Below are positions 25,863-34,118 of a stretch of 58,265 nt of DNA, in pieces. Origin of the DNA: Marmoricola sp. (GTDB taxonomy: Bacteria; Actinomycetota; Actinomycetes; Propionibacteriales; Nocardioidaceae); assembly GCF_025965215.1 (NCBI RefSeq), contig NZ_JAOPXI010000077.1, forward strand, positions 1 to 58,265. Direction: 5' to 3'. The translations under genes and the position numbers were made by a program. Below the pieces are notes generated by a model that was not told the origin of the DNA, made no database searches, and saw only the letters and a program-made list of their open reading frames with translations. Numbering within the stretch: the first letter of the stretch is position 1; each line of letters opens with the position of its first letter.

Positions 25863-26263
25863 TTGTGATCGACACCTCCGTCTGGGTGGACTACCTCCGC
25901 CGCACGCCGGGGAGTGCGCGCGACGCGATGCGCGCGCTGTTCGCCGGCCCACATGACCAGCTGGTCATGTGTGAACCAGTGGCGTGCGAGCTACTCGCCG
26001 GCCCGGCTGATGTATCCGTCGTTGCCAGCATCGAACGACTGGTGAACGGTCTTCCCACTCTGGGCGTCGAACCTGGTCTGGATTTCCGTAGCTCGGCCAG
26101 CATCTATCGGAACGTGAGAAGGTCGGGCAGGACCGTTCGCAGCCTGAACGACTGTCTGATAGCGGCCGTAGCACTGAGGCATGACGCAACCGTCCTGCAC
26201 AAAGACGCCGACTTCGACGTCATCGCCGAGATCACCGGCCTGAAGGTCCGCTCATTGCTCTGA
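25859..26263 (+). CDS. vapC: VapC-type PIN-domain ribonuclease toxin
   Basis: The 134-residue PIN domain shows the acidic active-site residues in [11 protein letters not shown] (Asp 5), [10 protein letters not shown] (Glu), [11 protein letters not shown] (Asp) and a late Asp in [10 protein letters not shown]. VapC toxins cut tRNA or rRNA when not held by VapB. The GTG start overlaps the vapB stop in GTGA, so the toxin is translated after its antitoxin. No sign of decay is seen. The pair is the only toxin-antitoxin system in the window. Confidence 0.92.
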   Translation: MIVIDTSVWVDYLRRTPGSARDAMRALFAGPHDQLVMCEPVACELLAGPADVSVVASIERLVNGLPTLGVEPGLDFRSSASIYRNVRRSGRTVRSLNDCLIAAVALRHDATVLHKDADFDVIAEITGLKVRSLL

Positions 26264-26282
26264 CCTCGGGTGCCCTCGCTGC

Positions 26283-26288
26283 TAGGTT
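26283..26288 (+). promoter_or_regulatory. -10 box of a probable leaderless promoter (SRPBCC protein)
   Basis: TAGGTT lies seven bases before ATG 26296. Confidence 0.5.
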
Positions 26289-26295
26289 CCGGGGC

Positions 26296-26763
26296 ATGCG
26301 TGGATCCGTGAGCGTGCACATGGCCGCCAGTCCTCAGGCCGTCTGGGAACTGGTCAGCGACGTCACCCGGATCGGGGAGTTCTCGCCCGAGACCTTCGAG
26401 GCGGTCTGGCTCGGGGATGCCACCGGCCCAGCGATCGGAGCTCGCTTCAAGGGACACGTGAAGCGCAACGGTGTCGGGCCGACGTACTGGACCGTCTGCG
26501 AAGTGACCGCCTGCGTGCCCGGGGAGCACTTCGAGTTCGCCGTCGTGATGAACGGCCAGACGCTGAACCGCTGGAGCTATCGCCTCAAGCCGGTCGGTGG
26601 CGGCATGGAGGTCACCGAATCGTTCTCACTGCGTCCGAACGCGTTGTCCAAGGTCTATTGGGCACTGGCCGGGTGGCACCGGTCGCGGGCGAACGAGCGT
26701 GGGATGCGGCAGACCCTGGAACGGATCAAGGCGATCGCCGAGAAGAGCGGAGAAGCAGCATGA
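26296..26763 (+). CDS. SRPBCC-superfamily protein
   Basis: The 155-residue START/polyketide-cyclase-like protein begins with the usual V-x-M-A-A-S-P-Q-A-V-W-E-L-V-S-D-V pattern and ends in a long amphipathic helix. Such proteins bind hydrophobic ligands in a helix-grip cavity, and some are cyclases or lipid carriers. It overlaps the following zinc dehydrogenase by four bases (ATGA), so the two are probably co-expressed. The ligand is not predictable. A -10 box seven bases upstream of the ATG supports the start. Confidence 0.8.
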   Translation: MRGSVSVHMAASPQAVWELVSDVTRIGEFSPETFEAVWLGDATGPAIGARFKGHVKRNGVGPTYWTVCEVTACVPGEHFEFAVVMNGQTLNRWSYRLKPVGGGMEVTESFSLRPNALSKVYWALAGWHRSRANERGMRQTLERIKAIAEKSGEAA

Positions 26764-27923
26764 AGGCCGTGACCCTCACCGGGACCAGGCTCGGCGTCGG
26801 AGAGGTTCCGACGCCGACTCCCGATCGCGGGCAGCTCGTCCTCGACGTCGTGCGCTGCGGGATCTGCGGCTCTGATCTGCACGCTCGTCACCACGCCGAC
26901 GCGCTGGCCGACATCGGCGCCGAGATCGGGTACGACGGACTGATGCGGTCGAGCCAGATGATCGTGCTGGGCCACGAGTTCTCCGGGATCGTCACCGGAC
27001 GGGGCAAGGGCACCCGCCTGGCCGAGGGCACTCCGGTGGTCTCCTTCCCGCTGCTGCGTCAGGACGGCGCGATCCACACCACCGGGCTATCGGTGCACGC
27101 ACCCGGCGGGTACGCCGAACAGGTGCTGGTCCAGGACGCCCTCACGCTGGCGATCCCCAACGGTCTGGGCAGTGATGTCGCGGCGTTGACCGAGCCGCTG
27201 GCGGTCGGCCTGCACGCCGTACGCCGTGGCGAGGTGGGCAAGGGACAGGTCGCCGTGGTCATCGGCTGCGGGCCGGTCGGACTGGCCGTGATCATGATGC
27301 TCAAGGCCCAGGGCGTCCGCACGGTGATCGCCAGCGACTTCTCCGCCGGTAGGCGCGCACTGGCTTCGACCTGCGGGGCAGACGTCGTGGTCGACCCGGC
27401 TACCGAGTCGCCGTTCTCCTCGGCCTCGAGCCACGGGCACCTGGTCACCGCCCCCGAGGTCTTCGAGCTGGGTGTGTCCACCGTCGAGAAGCTGGCCAAG
27501 CTGCCGGTCCCGTGGCCGCTGGTGTGGCGAACGGCCGAGAAGCTGGGGGCTGCCGATCCGAAGCACCCGGTGATCTTCGAGTGTGTCGGCGTGCCCGGCG
27601 TCATCGAGGAGATCATCAGCACGGCGCCCGTCTTCTCGCGGGTGGTCGTCGTCGGCGTCTGCATGCAGCCCGACACCATCCGTCCCTCGATGGCGATCAA
27701 CAAGGAGATCGATCTCCGGTTCGTCCTGGGCTACACCCCACTGGAGTTCCACGATGCGCTGCACCTGCTCGCCGAGGGCAAGGCCAACGCCGAACCGATC
27801 ATCACCGGCGTCGTCGGGCTGGACGGGGTCGCCGGCGCGTTCGAAGCTCTCGGCGACCCCGAGACCCACGCCAAGATCCTGATCGACCCGACCAGTGCTG
27901 CCAGCACGCCCGTCCCTCGCTGA
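26760..27923 (+). CDS. Zinc-binding alcohol dehydrogenase-like protein
   Basis: The 387-residue MDR enzyme has catalytic-zinc ligands CGICGSD (about 33-39) and GHEFSG, and a Rossmann motif VIGCGPVGLAV. Unlike the dehydrogenase at 21479, the structural-zinc loop is absent. About 50 residues between the Rossmann core and the C-terminal part (from SPFSSASSHGHLV through VWRTAEKLGAAD) form an insertion relative to typical ADHs; this longer form is common in actinobacterial relatives. It starts in the stop of the SRPBCC gene. The substrate is unknown. Confidence 0.85.
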   Translation: MKAVTLTGTRLGVGEVPTPTPDRGQLVLDVVRCGICGSDLHARHHADALADIGAEIGYDGLMRSSQMIVLGHEFSGIVTGRGKGTRLAEGTPVVSFPLLRQDGAIHTTGLSVHAPGGYAEQVLVQDALTLAIPNGLGSDVAALTEPLAVGLHAVRRGEVGKGQVAVVIGCGPVGLAVIMMLKAQGVRTVIASDFSAGRRALASTCGADVVVDPATESPFSSASSHGHLVTAPEVFELGVSTVEKLAKLPVPWPLVWRTAEKLGAADPKHPVIFECVGVPGVIEEIISTAPVFSRVVVVGVCMQPDTIRPSMAINKEIDLRFVLGYTPLEFHDALHLLAEGKANAEPIITGVVGLDGVAGAFEALGDPETHAKILIDPTSAASTPVPR

Positions 27924-28006
27924 GGCGATGTATCAATGGTGCCGCTCGCGGCTCCTGACAAGGTGACGCCCGGCATCGGGTCGGGCCGAACCGAGGGAGC
28001 ACCACC

Positions 28007-28429
28007 ATGTATGGACCGGACGACAACATCGACTTCAGCTCGATCCCGTGGCAGCTGCTGATCAGGGCCCGCTACGCCTACGAGGTCGACGCCGTGATCG
28101 CCTCGATCGTGGCGCGACAGGTCACCGCCTTCGCACCGACCAACGTCGCCCACGCCGTGACGGCCGCCGCGCGCGAGTCGGTCTCGGGTGCCAACCGCGA
28201 GCACGCCACCCCCGAGGCCAAGGTCACGGCGCTCTCGGCTGTGGCCGACTACGACGACAACTGGTGCGGGACGCCGTACCCGCACCACCCGCACTTCTCC
28301 GAGCTCGGCGACCCGCTGAGCGAGGTAGTCATCGCCCAGTCCCTCGAGCTCGTCCAGCGGGCGGGTTCCGAGGAGCTTCAGAAGACGCTCGGGTCGGCCC
28401 TGGCCGACCACGCCGCGGCGCTGGTCTGA
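28007..28429 (+). CDS. Conserved-looking protein of unknown function
   Basis: I do not recognise this 140-residue acidic protein. It has no signal peptide or membrane helix. The first 75 residues look helical (WQLLIRARYAYEVDAVIASI), followed by an unusual CGTPYPHHPHFSELGDP stretch with three histidines and a cysteine, and a helical end. The codon usage is typical of the window and a GGGAG ribosome site precedes the ATG, so it is probably real. It stands alone between the zinc dehydrogenase and the AraC gene. Confidence 0.65.
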   Translation: MYGPDDNIDFSSIPWQLLIRARYAYEVDAVIASIVARQVTAFAPTNVAHAVTAAARESVSGANREHATPEAKVTALSAVADYDDNWCGTPYPHHPHFSELGDPLSEVVIAQSLELVQRAGSEELQKTLGSALADHAAALV

Positions 28430-28484
28430 CATCACGGAACGGGGTTGCTGGGCTTGCCCGGCGCGACGTGACACGATCGCGACC

Positions 28485-28979
28485 GTGACCAGCAGCCCCG
28501 ATTCCGGGCAACGCGCCTTGGACCAGTACCTGCGCGATCTCGCGCTGCTGCGCCAGGTCCGGGACCGGATGGATCGCGAGTACGCCCAGCCGCTGGACGT
28601 CGAGTCGCTGGCACGTGGCGTGCACATGTCGGCCGGTCATCTCAGCCGTCAGTTCAAGCAGGCGTACGGCGAGTCGCCGTACAGCTATCTGATGACCCGC
28701 CGGATCGAGCGCGCGATGGCGCTGCTGCGGCGGGGGGACCTCAGCGTCACCGAGATCTGCTTCAAGGTCGGCTGCTCGTCGCTGGGGACCTTCAGCACCC
28801 GGTTCACCGAGCTCGTCGGGATGCCGCCCAGCACCTATCGCGAACGCGCCGCGGAAGCCGGCGCCGAGATGCCGTCGTGCGTGGTCAAACAGGTGACCAG
28901 ACCGATCCGTCGGACATCGGACAGGGCGCAATCGATCAGGAATGGAGAAGCACCGATCCCGGGGCCGCATCTAGCGTGA
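28485..28979 (+). CDS. Short AraC-family transcription regulator
   Basis: The 164-residue protein is mainly the double-HTH AraC DNA-binding domain (about 20-120): LDVESLARGVHMSAGHLSRQFK, then the signature region with GDLSVTEICFKVGCSSLGTFSTRF. No ligand-binding domain precedes it. The C-terminal 40 residues are basic and low in pattern. The gene ends five bases before a VOC-family gene, and a second VOC gene follows, so it probably controls or senses through them. GTG 28485 follows CACGAT by seven bases. Confidence 0.88.
   Translation: MTSSPDSGQRALDQYLRDLALLRQVRDRMDREYAQPLDVESLARGVHMSAGHLSRQFKQAYGESPYSYLMTRRIERAMALLRRGDLSVTEICFKVGCSSLGTFSTRFTELVGMPPSTYRERAAEAGAEMPSCVVKQVTRPIRRTSDRAQSIRNGEAPIPGPHLA
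28972..28977 (+). promoter_or_regulatory. -10 box of a probable leaderless promoter (first VOC gene)
   Basis: TAGCGT, inside the end of the AraC gene, lies seven bases before ATG 28985, so the VOC genes can be expressed apart from the regulator. Confidence 0.5.
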
Positions 28980-28984
28980 TCGTC

Positions 28985-29395
28985 ATGGACATCACCATTC
29001 ACACGACCTTCCTTGCGCACACCGATCCCGAGGCTTCCCTGGCGTTCTACCGCGACGCCTTGGGCTTCGAGGTCCGCAACGACGTCGGCTACAACGGAAT
29101 GCGCTGGATCACCGTGGGGCCCGTCGAGCAGCCCGACATGAGCATCGTTCTCGAGCCGCCGGCTGCCGACCCCGGCCTGTCCGAGGACGAGCGCACGACG
29201 ATCGCCGAGATGATGGCGAAGGGCACCTATGCCCGGATCATCCTGGCGACGCCTGATCTCGACGCGACCTTCGAGAGACTCGAGGCCACCGGGGCCGATG
29301 TGATCCAGGAGCCGACAGACCAGCCGTACGGCGTGCGCGACTGCGCGTTCCGCGACCCGGCCGGCAACCACATCCGCATCAACGAGGTGCGCTGA
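28985..29395 (+). CDS. VOC-family (glyoxalase-like) protein
   Basis: The 136-residue protein has one VOC module pair: HTDPEASLAFYRDALGFEV at the N-terminus and CAFRDPAGNHIRI at the end, the latter with the Glu/Asn region that often holds a metal ligand. Family members are glyoxalases, dioxygenases or resistance proteins, and many in actinobacteria sit beside AraC regulators. It follows the AraC gene by five bases and precedes a second VOC gene by one base. A frame reaching back to 28877 overlaps the AraC gene and is rejected. Confidence 0.87.
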   Translation: MDITIHTTFLAHTDPEASLAFYRDALGFEVRNDVGYNGMRWITVGPVEQPDMSIVLEPPAADPGLSEDERTTIAEMMAKGTYARIILATPDLDATFERLEATGADVIQEPTDQPYGVRDCAFRDPAGNHIRINEVR

Positions 29396-29396
29396 G

Positions 29397-30017
29397 ATGG
29401 CGACGATCAACGCAGTGACGCTGGAGGTCCCGGATACCACCGCCGCAGAAGCGTTCTACGAGGCTCTGGGAGTCAGCTCCCTGGTGAAGGTTCGCAGCGC
29501 AGACGGCCCGAGCACCGGCTTCCGTGGATACACCCTGTCGGTCGTCGTCGCCCAACCGAACATCGTGGACGCGTTCGTGGCCGCGGCCCTCACGGCCGGA
29601 GCCACGACCATCAAGCCCGTCACGAAGAGCTTCTGGGGCTACGGCGGCGTCGTCCAGGCACCCGACGGAGCCATCTGGAAGGTCGCGTCGTCCGCCAAGA
29701 AGGACACAGGGCCGGCCAGCCTCGAGTTCGAGGACCTGGTGCTCCTGCTCGGGGTGGCGGACGTCAAGGCGACCAAGCAGTTCTACGTCGACCGCGGACT
29801 GGCGGTGGAGAAGAGCTACGGAAGCAAGTACGTCCAGTTCGCCAGCTCGCCGGGCACAGTGACGCTTGGGCTCTACAAGCGGGCTGCCTTGGCCAAGGAT
29901 GCCGGCGTACTGGCAGAAGGCAGCGGGTCGCACAGGATCACGGTCTCGAGTGACGCCGGGTCGTTCACCGATGCCGACGGCTTCGTCTGGGACAGTTCCG
30001 GTCTGAACGGGGCCTGA
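29397..30017 (+). CDS. Two-module VOC-family protein
   Basis: The 206-residue protein has two glyoxalase-like modules: one near the N-terminus (LEVPDTTAAEAFYEALGV) and one from about 115 (LVLLLGVADVKATKQFYVDRGLAVEK). The first ends in QAPDGAIWKVASS, where metal ligands are not obvious. It is the third gene of an AraC-VOC-VOC set; the gap to the previous gene is one base. Function is unknown. Double-VOC proteins of this kind are often annotated as glyoxalases without proof. Confidence 0.82.
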   Translation: MATINAVTLEVPDTTAAEAFYEALGVSSLVKVRSADGPSTGFRGYTLSVVVAQPNIVDAFVAAALTAGATTIKPVTKSFWGYGGVVQAPDGAIWKVASSAKKDTGPASLEFEDLVLLLGVADVKATKQFYVDRGLAVEKSYGSKYVQFASSPGTVTLGLYKRAALAKDAGVLAEGSGSHRITVSSDAGSFTDADGFVWDSSGLNGA

Positions 30018-30087
30018 GGATGTGCTCCTGGTGGCTGATGGGCACGCTCGTGACCGACAACGACGCGACCGTGCCCGCGGTGCCGCT

Positions 30088-30100
30088 GGTCACCGTGACC
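30088..30100. promoter_or_regulatory. GGTCAC inverted repeat upstream of the UvrA-like gene
   Basis: GGTCAC and GTGACC are separated by one base, 25 bases before the GTG start at 30126. It is a candidate operator; the regulator is unknown. Confidence 0.35.
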
Positions 30101-30125
30101 CCGCGTACGACAACAGGGAGAGAAC

Positions 30126-32483
30126 GTGTCTCAGCATCCGGCTGACAGCCATGACCTGATCCGGGTGCACGGTGCCCGGGTGAACAACCTGAAGGACATC
30201 AGCGTCGAGATCCCCAAACGACGTCTGACGGTGTTCACCGGGGTGTCCGGCTCCGGCAAGAGCTCGCTCGTGTTCGATACGATCGCTGCGGAGTCGCAAC
30301 GCCTGATCAACGAGACCTACAGCAACTTCCTGCAGGGCTTCATGCCCTCGCTGGCGCGGCCCGAGGTCGACCTCCTCGACGGGTTGACGACTGCGATCCT
30401 GGTGGACCAGGAACGGATGGGCGCGAACCCGCGCTCGACCGTGGGGACCGCGACCGACGCGAACGCGATGCTCCGGATCCTGTTCAGCCGGATCGGCACC
30501 CCGCACATCGGCTCGCCGACGGCGTTCGCGTTCAACGTGCCGACCCGGGTGGCCAGCGGGATGATGAAGACCGACAAGGGCCAGGGGTCGACGTCGGTGG
30601 TGCGCAACGCGGTCTACCAGGGCGGGATGTGTCCCAGGTGCGAAGGCATGGGGTCGCTGAACGACTTCGATCTCACCGCCATCTACGACGCCGGCAAGTC
30701 GCTCGCCGACGGTGCGCTGCTCGTTCCGGGCTACAGCATGGACGGCTGGTACGGGCGGATCTTCAGCGGCGCCGGCTTCGACATGGACAAGCCGGTCGGC
30801 ACGTACTCCGCGAAGGACCTCAAGAAGCTGCTGTACGGCGAGCCGGAGAAGATCAAGGTCGACGGCGTCAACCTGACCTTCGAAGGCGTGCTCGTGAAAG
30901 TCCAGAAGTCGATGCTCTCCAAGGATGTCGAGTCGATGCAGCCGCACGTGCGCCGGTTCGTCGAGAGCGCGGTCACCTTCACCACCTGTCCCGACTGCGG
31001 TGGCACCAGGCTGTCGGAGCAGGCTCGATCCTCGAAGATCAACGGCAAGAACATCGCCGACGTGTGCTCGATGCAGATCAGCGACCTGGCCGAGTGGCTG
31101 CGGACGGTCAAGGACCCCGGCGTCGCACCGTTGGTGGCAGGACTGCAGCACCTGGTGGACTCCTTCGAGACGATCGGGCTCGGGTACCTGTCCCTGGACC
31201 GGCCGGCCGGCACGTTGTCGGGCGGTGAGGCTCAGCGCACCAAGATGATCCGGCACCTCGGCTCGTCGCTGACCGACGTCACCTACGTGTTCGACGAACC
31301 GACCATCGGCCTGCACCCCCACGACATCGACCGGATGAACGAGCTGCTGCTCCAGCTGCGTGACAAGGGCAACACCGTGCTGGTCGTCGAGCACAAGCCC
31401 GAGGCGATCGCGATCGCCGATCACGTCGTCGACCTCGGACCCGGCGCTGGCACCGGGGGAGGACAGGTCTGCTTCGAGGGGACCGTCGCGGGCCTGCGTT
31501 CCAGCGGAACCATCACCGGTCGGCATCTCGACGACCGGGCATCTCTCAAGGCCGACATACGGGGTGGCAACGGGGCGCTCGAGATCCGCAGGGCCTCGAC
31601 TCACAATCTGAAAGGCGTCGACGTGGACCTGCCTCTGGGGGTTCTCTGTGTCATCACGGGCGTCGCCGGCTCGGGGAAGAGCTCGTTGATCCACGGCTCG
31701 GTCGCCGGACGTGCCGGCGTCGTGGTGATCGACCAGAGCGCGATCAAGGGGTCCCGGCGGAGCAACCCCGCGACGTACACCGGACTGCTGGAGCCGATCC
31801 GCAAAGCCTTCGCCAAGGCGAACGACGTCAAGCCTGCGCTGTTCAGTGCGAACTCCGAGGGCGCCTGCCCCGCGTGCAACGGAGCCGGGGTCATCTTCAC
31901 CGAGCTCGGAGTGATGGCCACGGTGGAATCGGTCTGCGAGGAGTGCGACGGGAGGCGTTTCCAGGCCGCCGTGCTGGAGTACAGGTTCGGTGGGCTCAAC
32001 ATCGCCGAGGTGCTCGCGATGCCGGTGAGCGAAGCCCGGGACTTCTTCGCCGAGGGCGATTCCGCCCTGCCGGCCGCACACAAGATCCTGGAACGGCTCG
32101 CGGACGTGGGTCTTGGTTATGTCAGCCTGGGCCAGGCGTTGACGACCCTGTCCGGTGGGGAGCGGCAGCGCCTCAAGCTCGCGACCCAGATGGCTGAGAA
32201 GGGCGACATCTACGTCCTGGACGAACCCACGAGCGGCCTGCATCTCGCCGATGTCGAACAACTGCTCGGATTGCTGGACCGACTGGTCGACTCAGGGAAG
32301 TCGGTGATCGTCATCGAGCACCACCAAGCAGTGATGGCGCACGCCGACTGGATCGTCGATCTGGGTCCCGGAGCCGGCCACGACGGCGGCAAGGTCGTCT
32401 TCGAAGGAACGCCGGGTCAGTTGACGTCGGCGAAGAAGAAGACGTTGACCGGCGAGCACCTGGCGGCGTACGTCGGGGCGTGA
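30126..32483 (+). CDS. Short UvrA-like ABC ATPase
   Basis: The 785-residue double-ABC protein of the UvrA superfamily has Walker [10 protein letters not shown] (about 39) and GVAGSGKSS (about 515), signature motifs TLSGGEAQR and TLSGGERQR, and Cys pairs in [14 protein letters not shown] and [14 protein letters not shown]. It is about 170 residues shorter than typical UvrA, because the region holding the UvrB-binding domain is reduced. Such UvrA2/DrrC-like proteins are tied to DNA-binding-drug tolerance rather than core excision repair. No uvrB or uvrC is near. GGGAGAG precedes the GTG start. The dif-like site lies 55 bases after its stop. Confidence 0.88.
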   Translation: MSQHPADSHDLIRVHGARVNNLKDISVEIPKRRLTVFTGVSGSGKSSLVFDTIAAESQRLINETYSNFLQGFMPSLARPEVDLLDGLTTAILVDQERMGANPRSTVGTATDANAMLRILFSRIGTPHIGSPTAFAFNVPTRVASGMMKTDKGQGSTSVVRNAVYQGGMCPRCEGMGSLNDFDLTAIYDAGKSLADGALLVPGYSMDGWYGRIFSGAGFDMDKPVGTYSAKDLKKLLYGEPEKIKVDGVNLTFEGVLVKVQKSMLSKDVESMQPHVRRFVESAVTFTTCPDCGGTRLSEQARSSKINGKNIADVCSMQISDLAEWLRTVKDPGVAPLVAGLQHLVDSFETIGLGYLSLDRPAGTLSGGEAQRTKMIRHLGSSLTDVTYVFDEPTIGLHPHDIDRMNELLLQLRDKGNTVLVVEHKPEAIAIADHVVDLGPGAGTGGGQVCFEGTVAGLRSSGTITGRHLDDRASLKADIRGGNGALEIRRASTHNLKGVDVDLPLGVLCVITGVAGSGKSSLIHGSVAGRAGVVVIDQSAIKGSRRSNPATYTGLLEPIRKAFAKANDVKPALFSANSEGACPACNGAGVIFTELGVMATVESVCEECDGRRFQAAVLEYRFGGLNIAEVLAMPVSEARDFFAEGDSALPAAHKILERLADVGLGYVSLGQALTTLSGGERQRLKLATQMAEKGDIYVLDEPTSGLHLADVEQLLGLLDRLVDSGKSVIVIEHHQAVMAHADWIVDLGPGAGHDGGKVVFEGTPGQLTSAKKKTLTGEHLAAYVGA

Positions 32484-32537
32484 GGTCTCGCCGTGGATCA
32501 GAACGTTCCAGCAAGCTTCACCCGCAGGCCCGAGTAA

Positions 32538-32565
32538 AGCGCCGATAAGGAACATTATGTCAACA
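32538..32565. other. dif: Candidate dif site (XerC/XerD chromosome-dimer resolution)
   Basis: The 28-bp stretch has the dif layout: an 11-bp left arm AGCGCCGATAA, a six-base centre, and an 11-bp right arm TTATGTCAACA. CGCCGATAA and ACATTATGTCAA agree with the actinobacterial dif consensus as I remember it, and ATAA-N6-TTATGT-AA agrees with E. coli dif. It lies in the 128-base gap between the UvrA-like and TetR genes. A chromosome normally has one such site, opposite the origin, where XerC/XerD resolve dimers under FtsK control. Confidence 0.75.
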
Positions 32566-32611
32566 CCCAAGGATCCGGGCAGATCTACCCGCTCCCCGCG
32601 CAGATCCTGCC

Positions 32612-33199
32612 TCACGGGGTAAAGAGATCCCCGAACAACGCAAGGAGCGTCGATTCGGCCTGCTGACGGGCCAGGGCTGGATCGTCAGCATGGGCGACCA
32701 GGAGAGCGGCTTCGATCAACGCACTGAGAACCAATTGGCCCAGCAGGCTCGCAGTCGTCGTACCCGACCGGACCGGAACACTGTTGGCTGCCAGCGCCAC
32801 CACCAGGCTCAACCCGTACTGCGCCTCGATCGAACGCCACTCCTGCCAGCCCAGGACGGCTGGCGCATCGGTCAGGGCGATCTGCTGGGTCTCGGGGCGT
32901 GCGCAGATGTCGAGGAACGCCTTGATAGCTACCGGCACCAGATCCTCAGGCGCCACGCCGTCGATCGCAGCGACCACATCGGTCATGAAGTCGGCCTCGA
33001 GCTCTTCGAAAACGGCCCGGAACAAGCCCTTCTTGTCGCCATAGTGGTGGTGCAGAGCTCCCCTGGTCACTCCGGCCGCGGCCACGATCTCCTCGGCCGG
33101 GACGTCAGCGAAGCTCCGGGCGCCGAACAGTGGTCGTGCAGCGCGCAGCAAGGCCGCTCGGGTCGCCGCGGTCCGTTCCTGCTGGCTACGTGCGGGCAT
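32612..33199 (-). CDS. TetR-family transcription regulator
   Basis: The 195-residue protein has an N-terminal HTH (about 10-55): TRAALLRAARPLFGARSFADVPAEEI then GVTRGALHHHYGDKKGLF. The C-terminal ligand-binding part resembles the TetR_C_33-like group. ATG 33199 (MPARSQQERT) is the standard start; a longer frame upstream overlaps the hydrolase gene. It overlaps the hydrolase stop by 14 bases and is in the same minus-strand unit, so it likely controls it through the AGATACAT repeat upstream. The ligand may be the hydrolase substrate. Confidence 0.9.
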   Translation of the reverse strand: MPARSQQERTAATRAALLRAARPLFGARSFADVPAEEIVAAAGVTRGALHHHYGDKKGLFRAVFEELEADFMTDVVAAIDGVAPEDLVPVAIKAFLDICARPETQQIALTDAPAVLGWQEWRSIEAQYGLSLVVALAANSVPVRSGTTTASLLGQLVLSALIEAALLVAHADDPALARQQAESTLLALFGDLFTP

Positions 33200-34064
33200 C
33201 GAGGCCGATGAACTCCGCGACAAGCCCGACGAGGACCTCGGGCTGGTCCACCGGGACCAGCGTGGCCGCGTCCGGCACCGCAACGATGCGCGCGTCGGGC
33301 AGGATTGCCGCGAGCCGCTCGGCCAGGGACATCGGGAAGAACCGGTCCTCGGCCCCCCAGGCCAGCAGCACGGGCCTCTCGAACTCCGGCAATACCTCCG
33401 CGGCTGCCAGCGTGTGCCGCCGGTGCACGCCGGACAGGAACCGCGCCAGGTCGCGGCGTACGGCGCGCGAGGTCAGCATCGGTTCCATGAAGGAGTCGAC
33501 GAGGTCGTTCGGCAACCGCTTCTTCGACAACCACCCGTACGCCATCGGAAGCTGCTGGGCGAACCGGAACCGCAGGCTCTGGCCGACCAACCATACGGCC
33601 CCCGGAATCCTGGCCAACCAGGTCAGCGGCCGGAACATCAGCGGGAAGAAGTACTCGAAGCTGTCCGACGGGGTCAGCACGACGCGGCCCACGCGCTCGG
33701 GCCGCCGGGTGAGCATGATCTGAGTGAGTGCTCCCCCGGTGTCGTTGGCAACGATGGTGACGTCGTCCAGGTCGAGGCGTTCGAGGAGCTCCGCGATCAG
33801 GTCGGCAACGCCGGTCGGCGTCAGGTCGGCCTCCGGCATTGCGATCGCGTGGGCGCCGAGCGGCCAGTCGACGGTGATACACCGGGCTCCCCCGGCGACG
33901 AGCCCCGGTACGACGTCACGCCACACGTCGGCATTCACGAGCAGCCCTTGGACGAACACGATCACGCGGCCGTCGGCCGGCCCGTTCTCGAAGAGCTGCA
34001 CCCGACCGGTGCCGAGGTCGAGCACTCGACCGCGACCGAGGGTTGCTGGACGGTGAGATGTCAT
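33186..34064 (-). CDS. Alpha/beta hydrolase with an Asp nucleophile motif and no catalytic His
   Basis: The 292-residue alpha/beta-hydrolase fold resembles haloalkane dehalogenases: the nucleophile elbow reads VANDTGG, with Asp 108 in place of Ser, and the acid site reads LAWGAEDRF (about 240). At the expected histidine the sequence is DAATLVPVDQP, with Thr (about 268) where GxGHxxxxxxP is normal. It may be a degenerate enzyme, a binding protein or a subfamily with another base. It is the first gene of a two-gene unit with the TetR regulator. Confidence 0.78.
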   Translation of the reverse strand: MTSHRPATLGRGRVLDLGTGRVQLFENGPADGRVIVFVQGLLVNADVWRDVVPGLVAGGARCITVDWPLGAHAIAMPEADLTPTGVADLIAELLERLDLDDVTIVANDTGGALTQIMLTRRPERVGRVVLTPSDSFEYFFPLMFRPLTWLARIPGAVWLVGQSLRFRFAQQLPMAYGWLSKKRLPNDLVDSFMEPMLTSRAVRRDLARFLSGVHRRHTLAAAEVLPEFERPVLLAWGAEDRFFPMSLAERLAAILPDARIVAVPDAATLVPVDQPEVLVGLVAEFIGLDART

Positions 34065-34072
34065 ACATATAA

Positions 34073-34093
34073 AGATACATGCTGTATGTATCT
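34073..34093. promoter_or_regulatory. TetR-type operator of the hydrolase-tetR unit
   Basis: AGATACAT and ATGTATCT are perfect 8-bp arms around five bases, nine bases upstream of the hydrolase start, in an AT-rich patch holding the promoter. It is a likely site for the TetR protein encoded downstream. Confidence 0.6.
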
Positions 34094-34118
34094 ATCGCAA
34101 CAACCCCCGGTCGTCGGA

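Noticed and set aside
30090-32261. 723-codon open frame on the minus strand opposite the UvrA-like gene
   Set aside because: It is a shadow of the plus-strand gene caused by high GC at third positions; it has no domain and no ribosome site.
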